A stretch of 64,000 bases of DNA from DATACN01 sp038215095 (GTDB lineage: Bacteria; Actinomycetota; Thermoleophilia; Solirubrobacterales; Thermoleophilaceae): NCBI GenBank assembly GCA_038215095.1, contig JBBQRG010000001.1, positions 1 through 64,000 on the forward strand, written 5' to 3'. The position numbers were made by a program, and so were the translations under genes. Position 1 is the stretch's first letter, and every line of letters begins with the position of its first letter. Below are positions 17,152 through 24,619 of the stretch, piece by piece. The notes under the pieces are model-generated. The model searched no databases. It was not told the DNA's origin and was given only the letters and a program-made list of their open reading frames with translations.

Positions 17152-18852
17152 ATGGCCCGCCTCTCGAGCTACTTGCTGCCGACCACCAAGGAGGCCCCCG
17201 CCGACGCCCAGGCGGTCTCGCACAGGCTGACCCTGAGGGCCGGCCTGGCCAGGCAGGTGGCGGCGGGGCTGTGGACCTTCCTGCCGGCGGGCTGGCGAGC
17301 CCACCGCAAGGTCGAGCAGATCATCCGCGAGGAGCTCGACGCGATCGGCGGCCAGGAGATGCTGATGCCGGTGCTGACGCCGGCGGACCTCTGGAAGCGC
17401 AGCGGGCGCTACGACATCGACGAGCTCTTCAAGCTAAAGGACCGCCGCGACGCCGACCTGATCCTCGCCATGAGCCACGAGGAGACGCTGACCTTCCACA
17501 TGGCCCGTGAGGTGCGCTCATACCGCGACCTCCCGAAGATCCTCTACCACTTCCAGACCAAGGAGCGCGACGAGCCGCGCCCGCGCGCGGGACTGCTCCG
17601 CACACGCGAGTTCATCATGAAGGACGCCTACACCTTCGACCGCGACGAGGCGGGCCTGGTGGAGCGCTACGACCTCCACGTGGGCGCCTACGACCGCATC
17701 TTCGAGCGCTGCGGGCTGGAGTGGTACCGGGTCGAGTCGGACGTGGGGATGATGGGCGGCATCGGCGCCCACGAGTACATGGCGCCCTGCGCGGCCGGGG
17801 AGAACGACGTGGCGCTCTCCGACAAGGGCTATGCCGCGAACGTGGAGGTGGCGAGCGCCGTGGCCCAGGCCGTGGACGGCCTGCCCGAGCCGCTCGACGC
17901 GCCCGAGCCGGTGGAGACCCCCGGCGCCACGACGATCGACCAGGTAACGGCCGCGCTGGGCGTGCCGGCCGGCGCGCTGATCAAGGCGATGCCGGTGATC
18001 GTGGAGGGGAGGGGGCCCCTGCTGGTGGTGCTCCGCGGCGACAACCGCCTGAACGACATCAAGCTGCAGAACGCCCTCGGCGCCCCGGCCCGCGCCGCGA
18101 ACGAGCGCGAGCTGGACGAGGCCTTCGGCGCCGTGGCGGGCTTCATCGGCCCCGTGGGCGCCCGCACCGAGGTGCTGGCCGACGAGGCGCTGCGCGGCAT
18201 GCGCGGGCTGGTGGCCGGCGCCAACGAGCCGGACCTCCACCTGCGCGGGGTCGAGCCCGGCCGCGACTTCGAGCCCAGCTGGGGCGACGTGCGCGCGGTC
18301 GAGGCCGGTGATACCTGCCCCGCTGGCGGCACGATCCGCATCGAGCCTGCGATCGAGGTGGGCAACATCTTCAAGCTCGGCACGCGCTACTCAGAGCCGC
18401 TCGGGGCCACCTACCTCGACGAGCAGGGCGCGGAGCAGCACATCTGGATGGGCTCCTACGGGATCGGCCCGGCCCGCATCGTCGCCGCGGCGATCGAGCA
18501 GTACGCGGACGAGCAGGGCATCTCCTGGCCGCGCTCGATCGCCCCCTTCGACGTGCACCTGGTGACGCTCGGCAAGGAGGGCGAGCAGGCGCGCGATGTG
18601 TCGGAGCGCCTCTACGAGGAGCTGGGGGAGGCGGGCCTCGACGTGATCTACGACGACCGCGCGGCCGCCGCGGCGGGCGAGAAGTTCGCCGATGCCGAGC
18701 TGCTGGGCTGCCCGCTGCGGCTCACGGTGGGCAAGCGGGGCCTCGAGTCCGGCGAGATCGAAGCGCAGGTCAGGCGCGGCCAGCAGAAGCGATCGCTGCC
18801 GCTGGAGGGGGCGGCTCAGGCCGCGGTAGACCTTTGGCGCGAGCTCGACTGA
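17152..18852 (+). CDS. proS: Prolyl-tRNA synthetase, bacterial type with editing domain
   Basis: Class II synthetase of 566 residues that charges tRNA-Pro. Motif 2 is around FQTKERDEPRPRAGLLRTREF and motif 3 around GSYGIGPARIVAA. Between them lies an INS/YbaK-like editing domain (about residues 260-380, with TTIDQVTAALGVPAGALIK), which removes misacylated alanine. The C-terminal anticodon-binding domain is short. The start is ATG 17152, giving MARLSSYLLPTTKEAP, the usual beginning. A free-standing YbaK deacylase is also encoded at 36093-36545. Confidence 0.96.
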   Translation: MARLSSYLLPTTKEAPADAQAVSHRLTLRAGLARQVAAGLWTFLPAGWRAHRKVEQIIREELDAIGGQEMLMPVLTPADLWKRSGRYDIDELFKLKDRRDADLILAMSHEETLTFHMAREVRSYRDLPKILYHFQTKERDEPRPRAGLLRTREFIMKDAYTFDRDEAGLVERYDLHVGAYDRIFERCGLEWYRVESDVGMMGGIGAHEYMAPCAAGENDVALSDKGYAANVEVASAVAQAVDGLPEPLDAPEPVETPGATTIDQVTAALGVPAGALIKAMPVIVEGRGPLLVVLRGDNRLNDIKLQNALGAPARAANERELDEAFGAVAGFIGPVGARTEVLADEALRGMRGLVAGANEPDLHLRGVEPGRDFEPSWGDVRAVEAGDTCPAGGTIRIEPAIEVGNIFKLGTRYSEPLGATYLDEQGAEQHIWMGSYGIGPARIVAAAIEQYADEQGISWPRSIAPFDVHLVTLGKEGEQARDVSERLYEELGEAGLDVIYDDRAAAAAGEKFADAELLGCPLRLTVGKRGLESGEIEAQVRRGQQKRSLPLEGAAQAAVDLWRELD

Positions 18853-19466
18853 CGCGCCGCAGGCTGCTCGGCCTGGACCGCTCGGGGCCGCCGCCGCCGG
18901 AGACGCTGCGCAAGCAGCCGCTGAACCCCTGGACGCTGCCGAACGCGATCGGCTTCGTGCGCCTTGCGCTGATCCCGGTCTTCCTTGTCCTCGGCCTGAA
19001 CTCGGGGGACGGCCGCCGCGCGATCGCCACGGTGGTGTTCGCGGTGATCGCATGGAGCGACTACCTCGACGGGATGACCGCCCGGCTGACCGGCCAGTAC
19101 AGCCGCCTCGGGACGCTGCTCGACCCGCTCACCGACCGGCTGCTCGTGCTGTCGGGCGCCATCGTGGCCTGGAAGTACGAGTTGCTGCCGCGCTGGGCGC
19201 TGGCGGTGCTGGGGGCGCGCGAGCTGTTCATGCTGATCCTGACCCAGCTGGCGTTGCGCAAGGAAATGGACCTGAAGGTGAACATGCTGGGCCGCTGGGC
19301 GGTCTGGCCGGTGATGTCCGCCATCGCCCTCTCGTTCATGGTCGAGACCTGGGTGACCGATGTATTGATGTACCTGGGCCTCGCGATGACGCTTGCCGCG
19401 ACGGTCATGTACGTGCAAGATGGGCTGCGGCATCTCCGTAGGGAGGAGCCCGGACCCTCAAGCTGA
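18834..19466 (+). CDS. pgsA: CDP-alcohol phosphatidyltransferase (phosphatidylglycerophosphate synthase-like)
   Basis: Membrane enzyme that exchanges CMP of CDP-diacylglycerol for an alcohol such as glycerol-3-phosphate. The 210-residue protein has the full family signature DYLDGMTARLTGQYSRLG followed by TLLDPLTD, with four aspartates, and about five to six hydrophobic segments. The start is uncertain: TTG 18834 overlaps proS by 19 bp and has no visible Shine-Dalgarno. The neighbourhood pgsA / FHA / MerR resembles pgsA2-garA-Rv1828 of mycobacteria (recalled synteny, with genes missing between). Confidence 0.88.
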   Translation: MARARLTRRRLLGLDRSGPPPPETLRKQPLNPWTLPNAIGFVRLALIPVFLVLGLNSGDGRRAIATVVFAVIAWSDYLDGMTARLTGQYSRLGTLLDPLTDRLLVLSGAIVAWKYELLPRWALAVLGARELFMLILTQLALRKEMDLKVNMLGRWAVWPVMSAIALSFMVETWVTDVLMYLGLAMTLAATVMYVQDGLRHLRREEPGPSS

Positions 19467-19482
19467 ACTTGAGCAACGGGTC

Positions 19483-19488
19483 TATACT
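19483..19488 (+). promoter_or_regulatory. Putative -10 box of the RsiG-like gene
   Basis: TATACT, a near-consensus -10, about 31 nt before the TTG start at 19519, leaving room for a short leader with a Shine-Dalgarno. No clear -35 box is seen. Confidence 0.5.
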
Positions 19489-19518
19489 CGCTCACCTGGC
19501 CTCCTGAAAGGAAACGAC

Positions 19519-19782
19519 TTGTCCATGGAAACTTTTCCCGATCTCGGCGCGCTCTCGGACCAGGAGCTGAAGGACCTGATCCAGCAGCTGACCGAAGAGG
19601 AGCAGGAGGTCTCGTACCGCCGCCGCATCCTCCACGGCAAGATCGACATCCTCCGCGCCGAGCTGGTCAACCGCCTGCGCAAGAAGCACGAGGAGGGGGA
19701 GGCCGTGATCAGCGGCGCCGACGTGCAGCAGCTCACGGACATCCTCGCCGGCAAGGGCATCCCCGACTCCGAGAACGAATAG
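19519..19782 (+). CDS. RsiG-like small coiled-coil protein (possible c-di-GMP-binding anti-sigma factor)
   Basis: An 87-residue helical, highly charged protein. The segment EQEVSYRRRILHGKID matches the c-di-GMP motif described for RsiG, E(X)3S(X)2R(X)3Q(X)3D, at E, S, R and D, with H in place of Q. In Streptomyces, RsiG with c-di-GMP holds the sigma factor WhiG inactive. No WhiG-type sigma gene is in this window, so the partner is unknown. AAAGGA (19507-19512) is 6 nt from TTG 19519 but 12 nt from ATG 19525, which favours the TTG start. It sits upstream of an FHA gene and an FtsR-like regulator. Confidence 0.7.
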   Translation: MSMETFPDLGALSDQELKDLIQQLTEEEQEVSYRRRILHGKIDILRAELVNRLRKKHEEGEAVISGADVQQLTDILAGKGIPDSENE

Positions 19783-19793
19783 GTCCCCGGACG

Positions 19794-20255
19794 GTGCACT
19801 GCCCCGAGTGCGGGCTCGTCAACGCCGAGGGCGCTAATTACTGCTCCAAGTGCGGAGCCTTCCTCGGCGAGGCCAAGGAGGGCAGCGGAAACACGACGGA
19901 GGTCTACCAAGTGGGGGAAACCGGTGAGCTCAACCCCGTGGACCTCGAAGAGGTGACCAGCGAGGGAGCCACGCTCGTGATCCGTTCGGGCGGCGGCCGG
20001 GCCGGAGAGGCCTTCAACATCGCCGGCGAGCGCATGACGATCGGCCGCAGCCCCGAGGCCGAGGTCTTCCTCGACGACGTCACCGTGTCGCGCAACCACG
20101 CGCTGCTGGTGCGGCGCCGCGACGGCCTCTACATCGACGACCTGGGCTCCCTGAACGGCACCTACGTGAACCGCCGCCGGATCGAGTCGCACCGCCTCCA
20201 GAACGGCGACGAGCTGCAGGTGGGCAAGTACAAGCTGACCTACCTCGACAAATGA
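19794..20255 (+). CDS. Zinc-ribbon and FHA domain protein (GarA-like)
   Basis: 153 residues. The N terminus is a zinc ribbon (C3, C6, C17, C20). A linker with acidic and threonine residues (about 30-60, including NTTEVYQVG) precedes an FHA domain at about 68-150 with TIGRSPEAEVFLDDVTVSRN and LGSLNGTYVNRRRI. FHA domains bind phosphothreonine. In mycobacterial GarA the phosphorylated N terminus switches binding to metabolic enzymes. The threonine pair here could play that role, but this is inference. The GTG start at 19794 lies 11 bp after the previous stop. ATGA overlaps the MerR gene. Confidence 0.9.
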   Translation: MHCPECGLVNAEGANYCSKCGAFLGEAKEGSGNTTEVYQVGETGELNPVDLEEVTSEGATLVIRSGGGRAGEAFNIAGERMTIGRSPEAEVFLDDVTVSRNHALLVRRRDGLYIDDLGSLNGTYVNRRRIESHRLQNGDELQVGKYKLTYLDK

Positions 20256-20995
20256 CGATCGAGCTCCAGCCAGACGCACCCGCGGGTGCGCGCCCGCAGA
20301 AGGCGCTGACGATCGGCGCCGTCTGCAAGCAACTCGAGCGCGAGTTCCCCGAGATCTCGATCTCCAAGATCCGCTACCTCGAGGACCAGAAGCTGCTGTC
20401 GCCGCGGCGCACCCCGGGCGGCTACCGCCTCTACGGGGCCGGCGACGTGTCGCGGCTCCAGACCATCCTCAGGCTGCAGCGCGACGAGTTCCTGCCGCTG
20501 CGGGTGATCCGCCAGGAGCTCGCCGCCGGCCGAGCCGACCCCGAGCCTGCCAAGGGCAGGCCGGCTCCCGAGCCGCGCTCCCGGCGCCGCGCCACCGTGG
20601 CCGTGAAGGGGCCCGGCTCGATCTACCGCATCGAGGAGGTGCTCGAGGACACGGGCGCCGACCGCGGGCTGGTTAAGGAGCTCGAGGACTACGGGGTGAT
20701 CCGCGGCGAGAAGGACCGCCAGGGCGAGACGATGTACGACGACACCGAGCGCGAGATCATCCGCGCTGTCACCGAGCTGAAGCGCTTCGGTGTGGGCGGG
20801 CGGAACCTGCGCGTGTTCCGCACCTCGGCCGACCGCGAGGCCGCGCTGCTCGAGCAGATCCTGGCCCCGGCGCTGCGATCCCGGAACCCGGAGCGGCGCA
20901 AGGAGGCGGTGGAGGCGCTCGAGAACCTCGCCGCGATCGCCTCGCACCTGAAGCACCTGCTGCTGATCCGGGACCTGCGCAAGCTCGCGAGGTAG
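20252..20995 (+). CDS. MerR-family transcriptional regulator (FtsR-like)
   Basis: 247 residues with an N-terminal winged HTH (about 18-90: LTIGAVCKQLEREFPEISISKIRYLEDQKLL, then RTPGGYRLYGAGDVSRL). A basic linker follows, then a second helical half with RRIEEVLEDTG-like and YDDTEREIIRAVTELKRFG segments. The length and the context directly after an FHA gene match FtsR (Rv1828 type), which regulates ftsZ in corynebacteria and mycobacteria. The ATG overlaps the FHA stop (ATGA). The TAG stop is in the same frame as the apt gene that follows. Confidence 0.85.
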   Translation: MTIELQPDAPAGARPQKALTIGAVCKQLEREFPEISISKIRYLEDQKLLSPRRTPGGYRLYGAGDVSRLQTILRLQRDEFLPLRVIRQELAAGRADPEPAKGRPAPEPRSRRRATVAVKGPGSIYRIEEVLEDTGADRGLVKELEDYGVIRGEKDRQGETMYDDTEREIIRAVTELKRFGVGGRNLRVFRTSADREAALLEQILAPALRSRNPERRKEAVEALENLAAIASHLKHLLLIRDLRKLAR

Positions 20996-21004
20996 GGGTC
21001 CGCC

Positions 21005-21526
21005 GCGGACCTCAGGCCGTACATCAGAGACATCCCCGACTTCCCGAAGCCGGGCATCGTCTTCAAGGACATCACTCCGCTCTTCCTCGACCCCGGGGCG
21101 CTGAACGACACGATCGACGAGCTGGCCGCGTACGCGCGTGAGCGCCAAATCGACTACGTGCTCTCGGCCGAGGCGCGCGGCTTCGTGCTGGGCGGCGCCA
21201 TCGCGGCCCGCGCCGGCGCCGGCTTCATCCTTGCCCGCAAGCCCGGCAAGCTCCCGCGCGAGACCGTTTCGGCGCGCTACGAGCTCGAGTACGGGGTCGA
21301 TGCGCTCGAGGTGCACAGCGACGCGGTGCGCGACGGCGCGCGCGTGCTGGTGCACGACGACCTGCTGGCCACGGGCGGCACGGCGGGCGCCCTGTGCAGC
21401 CTTGTTGAGCAATCGGACGGAGTCGTGGCAGGATGCGCATTCGTGATCGAGCTGTCCTTTCTGCACGGACGCAAGCGGCTTGCGACGTACGACGTTCACA
21501 GCCTCGTGGTGTACGACTCGGAGTGA
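21005..21526 (+). CDS. apt: Adenine phosphoribosyltransferase lacking a canonical start codon
   Basis: Purine salvage enzyme making AMP from adenine and PRPP. The frame reads DLRPYIRDIPDFPKPGIVFKDITPLF, the usual Apt N terminus, then SAEARGFVLGGA and the PRPP loop VLVHDDLLATGGTAG. No ATG, GTG or TTG occurs in frame between the upstream TAG (20993-20995) and GTG 21158. That later start would delete about 50 conserved residues. The codon where M is expected is GCG at 21005, one transition from GTG. Either the start was lost, the base is an error, or a rare start is used. Coordinates here follow homology. Confidence 0.8.
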   Translation, partial: ADLRPYIRDIPDFPKPGIVFKDITPLFLDPGALNDTIDELAAYARERQIDYVLSAEARGFVLGGAIAARAGAGFILARKPGKLPRETVSARYELEYGVDALEVHSDAVRDGARVLVHDDLLATGGTAGALCSLVEQSDGVVAGCAFVIELSFLHGRKRLATYDVHSLVVYDSE

Positions 21527-21527
21527 G

Positions 21528-21977
21528 ATGCCGAGCGTCACTCGCCGCCGCAGCGTCGCAGCGCCCCGAGACGAGGTCTGGAGCCTCGTGTCCGAGCCCG
21601 AGCGCCTGCCGGCCTGGTGGCCCGCGGTGACGCGCGTCGAGGACGCCACGCCACACGCCTGGACCACCGTCATGACCTCGGCACGCGGCAAGACCGTGCG
21701 TGCCGACTACACGCGCGACGAGTTCGACCCGCCGCGGCGGGTGGCCTGGCGCCAGGAGCTGGACGAGTCGCCGTTCGAGCGCATCCTGCGCGAGTCGGTC
21801 ACGGCGGTCGAGCTTGAGGCCGAGGGGGAGGGGGCCACGGCCGTGCGGCTGACCCTGCGCCACCGCGGCCGCGGCTTCGGCCGCTTCGGCTACGCGCAGC
21901 TGCGGCGCGCGGCCGCCAGACAGGTGGAGCAGGCCCTCGACAACGTCGAGGCGCTGTTCGGGCGGGCCGTTTCGTGA
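21528..21977 (+). CDS. SRPBCC / START-like domain protein
   Basis: 149 residues from ATG 21528. It begins SVTRRRSVAAPRDEVWSLVSEPERLPAWWP, the typical first strand and helix of polyketide-cyclase/START-like folds, and ends in a long amphipathic helix (YAQLRRAAARQVEQALDNVEALF). Such proteins bind hydrophobic ligands in a cavity; the ligand here is unknown. It starts 1 bp after the apt stop and its stop overlaps the next GTG (GTGA), so it may serve the adjacent flavoprotein. Confidence 0.75.
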   Translation: MPSVTRRRSVAAPRDEVWSLVSEPERLPAWWPAVTRVEDATPHAWTTVMTSARGKTVRADYTRDEFDPPRRVAWRQELDESPFERILRESVTAVELEAEGEGATAVRLTLRHRGRGFGRFGYAQLRRAAARQVEQALDNVEALFGRAVS

Positions 21978-23683
21978 GCATGCGCGGGTGGGGCTGGGGC
22001 GAGGACGAGCGCGCGCCGGCCCTGCCGGCGGGCGCAGAGCAGCTGCTGGCGTCAGAGCTCGCCCTGCAGCGCGGGCCGGCCGTCCCGCCGGTGGCCCTCG
22101 ACGAGGTCTCGTTGCCGGACCGAGCGCTGCCCGACGCAGTACTTGGTCGCCTGCGCTCTGCCGTGGGCGCGGAGCACGTGCTCGACGACCGCGAGGCGCG
22201 CGTGACCCACGCCGCCGGAAGGAGCTACCCGGACCTCGTGCGGCTGCGCTCCGGCGACGCCTCGAGCGCGCCCGACGCCGTCGTGCTGCCCGGCTCGGCG
22301 GACCAGGTGCTGGCCGTGCTGAAGCTCTGCTCGGAGCTCGGCGTCGCCGTGACGCCCTTCGGCGGCGGCACGAGCGTGGTCGGGGGCGTGGATCCGCTTC
22401 GCGACGGCTTCAAGGGCGTGATCACGCTCGACCTGACGCGGCTCGACCGGCTGCTCGACGTGGACGCGAAGTCGCTGACCGCCACGCTGGAGGCCGGCAT
22501 GATGGGGCCGGCGGCCGAGGCCGCGCTGGCCGAGCACGGGCTCACCATCGGCCACTTCCCGCAGTCCTTCGAGCACTCCACCGTAGGCGGTTGGCTGGCC
22601 ACCCGCTCGGCCGGTCAGGCCTCGACGGGCTACGGCCGCTCCGACGAGTTGGTCGAGGGGCTGCGCTTCGCGGCGCCCGCCGGCGAGCTGCGCGTGGCCG
22701 CAGGGCCCGCCACCGCCGCCGGACCGGCCCTGCGCGAGCTGCTCGTGGGCTCGGAAGGCGTGCTGGGCGTGATCTGCGAGGCCACGCTGCGGGTGCGGCC
22801 GGCCCCGGGGCACCGCCGTTACGAGGGCTGGTCGTTCAGGAGCTTCGAGGAGGGCGCCGAGGCGCTGCGCGTGATGGAGCAGGGGGAAGCGTCGCCAGAC
22901 GTGGCGCGGCTGTCAGACGAGGAGGAGACGCGCGTGTCGTTCGCGATGTCCGGCGCAAGCGGGGCCCAGCGCCTGGCGACCAGGTACCTGAGCGCGCGCG
23001 GCCACGCCGGTGGCTGCCTGGCGATCGTGGGCTTCGAGGGCAGCGAGGACGACGTGGAGCGCCGCCGCCAGCGCAGCTCGGCGCTGCTGCGGGCCGGCGG
23101 CGGCCTGGCGCTCGGTACGCGACCGGGCAAGGCGTGGCTCGAGGGCCGCTACGCCGCGCCGTACCTGCGCGACCACCTATTGGACCGCGGCGTCCTGGTG
23201 GACACGCTGGAGACGGCGACGAGCTGGAGCAAGCTCGTGTCGCTGCACGCCACCGTCAGGGCGGCGATCACGGGCGCGCTCGGCTCCCGCGGCACGCCTC
23301 CCGTCGTGATGTGCCACCTGTCCCACCTCTACCCCTCGGGCGCGTCGCTCTACTTCACCTACCTGGCCCAGCAGCAGCGCGACACGGCGCTGGAGCAGTG
23401 GTGGGCGGCGAAGCAGGCGGCGAGCGAGGCGATCGTCGCCTCGGGCGCCACGATCACCCACCATCACGCCGTGGGCCGCGACCACTCCCAATGGATGCGG
23501 GCCGAGGTTGGAGAGCTGGGCCTGGAGCTGATCCGCGCCGCCAAGGAGCGGCTCGACCCGGCCGGGATCATGAACCCCGGGAAGCTGCTTCCGGTCAGCC
23601 CTACTGAGGCAGAGGCTGAAGCTGGACGCTCGCCACGACCTTCGCGCGGGTCTTCCCCGAGCCCTGCGCAATCGGCTTCTTGA
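21974..23683 (+). CDS. FAD-linked oxidase, alkylglycerone-phosphate-synthase-like
   Basis: 569 residues of the VAO/PCMH flavoprotein family. The opening SMRGWGWGEDE is characteristic of alkyldihydroxyacetonephosphate synthase homologues. The FAD domain (about 75-260) has TPFGGGTSVVGG and FEHSTVGGWLATRSAGQ. The C-terminal domain carries HHHAVGRDH and ends normally at PAGIMNPGKLLP. The last roughly 24 residues, after 23607, run antisense through the end of the minus-strand gene and look non-native. Family members form ether lipids or oxidise 2-hydroxy acids; the substrate is not determined. Start GTG 21974 or ATG 21980. Confidence 0.85.
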   Translation: MSMRGWGWGEDERAPALPAGAEQLLASELALQRGPAVPPVALDEVSLPDRALPDAVLGRLRSAVGAEHVLDDREARVTHAAGRSYPDLVRLRSGDASSAPDAVVLPGSADQVLAVLKLCSELGVAVTPFGGGTSVVGGVDPLRDGFKGVITLDLTRLDRLLDVDAKSLTATLEAGMMGPAAEAALAEHGLTIGHFPQSFEHSTVGGWLATRSAGQASTGYGRSDELVEGLRFAAPAGELRVAAGPATAAGPALRELLVGSEGVLGVICEATLRVRPAPGHRRYEGWSFRSFEEGAEALRVMEQGEASPDVARLSDEEETRVSFAMSGASGAQRLATRYLSARGHAGGCLAIVGFEGSEDDVERRRQRSSALLRAGGGLALGTRPGKAWLEGRYAAPYLRDHLLDRGVLVDTLETATSWSKLVSLHATVRAAITGALGSRGTPPVVMCHLSHLYPSGASLYFTYLAQQQRDTALEQWWAAKQAASEAIVASGATITHHHAVGRDHSQWMRAEVGELGLELIRAAKERLDPAGIMNPGKLLPVSPTEAEAEAGRSPRPSRGSSPSPAQSAS

Positions 23684-24593
23684 GCAGCTGAAGCACGCCG
23701 CGCATGACCGAGTTGCCTGAGTGGGCGGCGTTGCGGTCCACGGGCTCGAGTGAGATGTCGATGAACTTGAAGCGGCGGTAGTTGCTCGGCAGCGTGGCGC
23801 CGCCCGAGAGCTGGCCCTGCTTGTTCGCGGCCGCGAAGCCCAGCGACTTGGAGTCCTGCTGGCTGTTGTAGAGCCACACCTGGTAGGCCTGCTTCTGGGT
23901 GCTGGGCTTGAGCCCGATGGCGCTGACGAGGATCTGGACCTTGCCGCTCTGCTGGGCGATCACGGCCTGGCCCTGGACCTTCTTGTTCACGGCCGGCTTC
24001 GTCTTGCTGGCGGCCTGCTTTCCGCTGCTGTCGTTGCCGCCCGTGACCAGGCCGATCGGCCACAGCAGCACGCCCACCAGGATCAGCAGGGCAAGCGCGC
24101 CGCCACCGACGAGCAGTCGCCGGCGCCGCACGGCATCGCGCGCATCGCCCTCGCGCGGCTCGCGCGCGGGCTTCTTCGCCGCGGCGGCCTTGGGCGCTGC
24201 CTCGCTCGAGCGCTTGGAGGCGCGCCCGCCGGCGCCACGCTCGGCGTCCGGGATCTTTGGCACTCCGTCGCCGTGCAGTCCGTCGAGCGAGTCGAGCAGC
24301 GAGCGGGCCCAGGAGCGGGCCGCCTCGGAACGGCGCAGGTGGCCGCGTGTGGCGGTGGACTCCGGGCCCGCCTGCTGCCCGAGCACGTAGTCGGCCAGCT
24401 GCCCGCGCCAGTCCGACTCGACGCCGCGGGCGGTGACGGGCGCCAGCTCCACGAGCGCGTCGCGCGCCAGCTCGCGCACCCGGCTCTCGGGCAGCCCGAG
24501 CTTGCCGGACAGCTCCTCGTAGGTCTGGCCGCGACGCAGAAGCAGCTCGAGGATGGCCCGCTGGTCGTCAGTCAGCTGGTCGAAAGTCGCCAT
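23601..24593 (-). CDS. Membrane protein with sigma-region-4-like HTH and RskA-like anti-sigma domain
   Basis: 330 residues from ATG 24593. Residues 1-50 resemble sigma-70 region 4 (LTDDQRAILELLLRRGQTYEELSGKLGLP, then RVRELARDAL). A lysine/alanine-rich linker leads to one transmembrane helix at about 160-180. The outer part (about 205-330) resembles the extracytoplasmic domain of RskA: QAYQVWLYNSQQDSKSLGF, then FKFIDISLEPVDRNAAHSG. An RskA protein normally carries a zinc anti-sigma domain rather than an HTH at the N terminus, so this may be a self-contained membrane regulator. The 3' end overlaps the flavoprotein gene by 83 bp. Confidence 0.75.
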   Translation of the reverse strand: MATFDQLTDDQRAILELLLRRGQTYEELSGKLGLPESRVRELARDALVELAPVTARGVESDWRGQLADYVLGQQAGPESTATRGHLRRSEAARSWARSLLDSLDGLHGDGVPKIPDAERGAGGRASKRSSEAAPKAAAAKKPAREPREGDARDAVRRRRLLVGGGALALLILVGVLLWPIGLVTGGNDSSGKQAASKTKPAVNKKVQGQAVIAQQSGKVQILVSAIGLKPSTQKQAYQVWLYNSQQDSKSLGFAAANKQGQLSGGATLPSNYRRFKFIDISLEPVDRNAAHSGNSVMRGVLQLLKKPIAQGSGKTRAKVVASVQLQPLPQ

Positions 24594-24602
24594 GAAGATC
24601 CC

Positions 24603-24612
24603 ACTGTAGTGT
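24603..24612. promoter_or_regulatory. Interleaved divergent -10 boxes
   Basis: Minus strand TACAGT (24608 to 24603) is 9 nt before ATG 24593. Plus strand TAGTGT (24607-24612) is 7 nt before ATG 24620. The boxes share two base pairs, and only 26 bp separate the two start codons. Confidence 0.5.
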
Positions 24613-24619
24613 GCCCCGC

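Noticed and set aside
17150..17155. CCATGG as shared start for both proS and the GGDEF/HD-GYP gene
   Set aside because: The minus-strand ATG at 17153 would add 24 polar residues before the first membrane helix; ATG 17081 fits better.
20993..20995. Selenocysteine or pyrrolysine-type recoding at the merR/apt TAG
   Set aside because: TAG is used as an ordinary stop in many genes here and no recoding element is visible; loss of the start codon is simpler, though readthrough was kept as an option.
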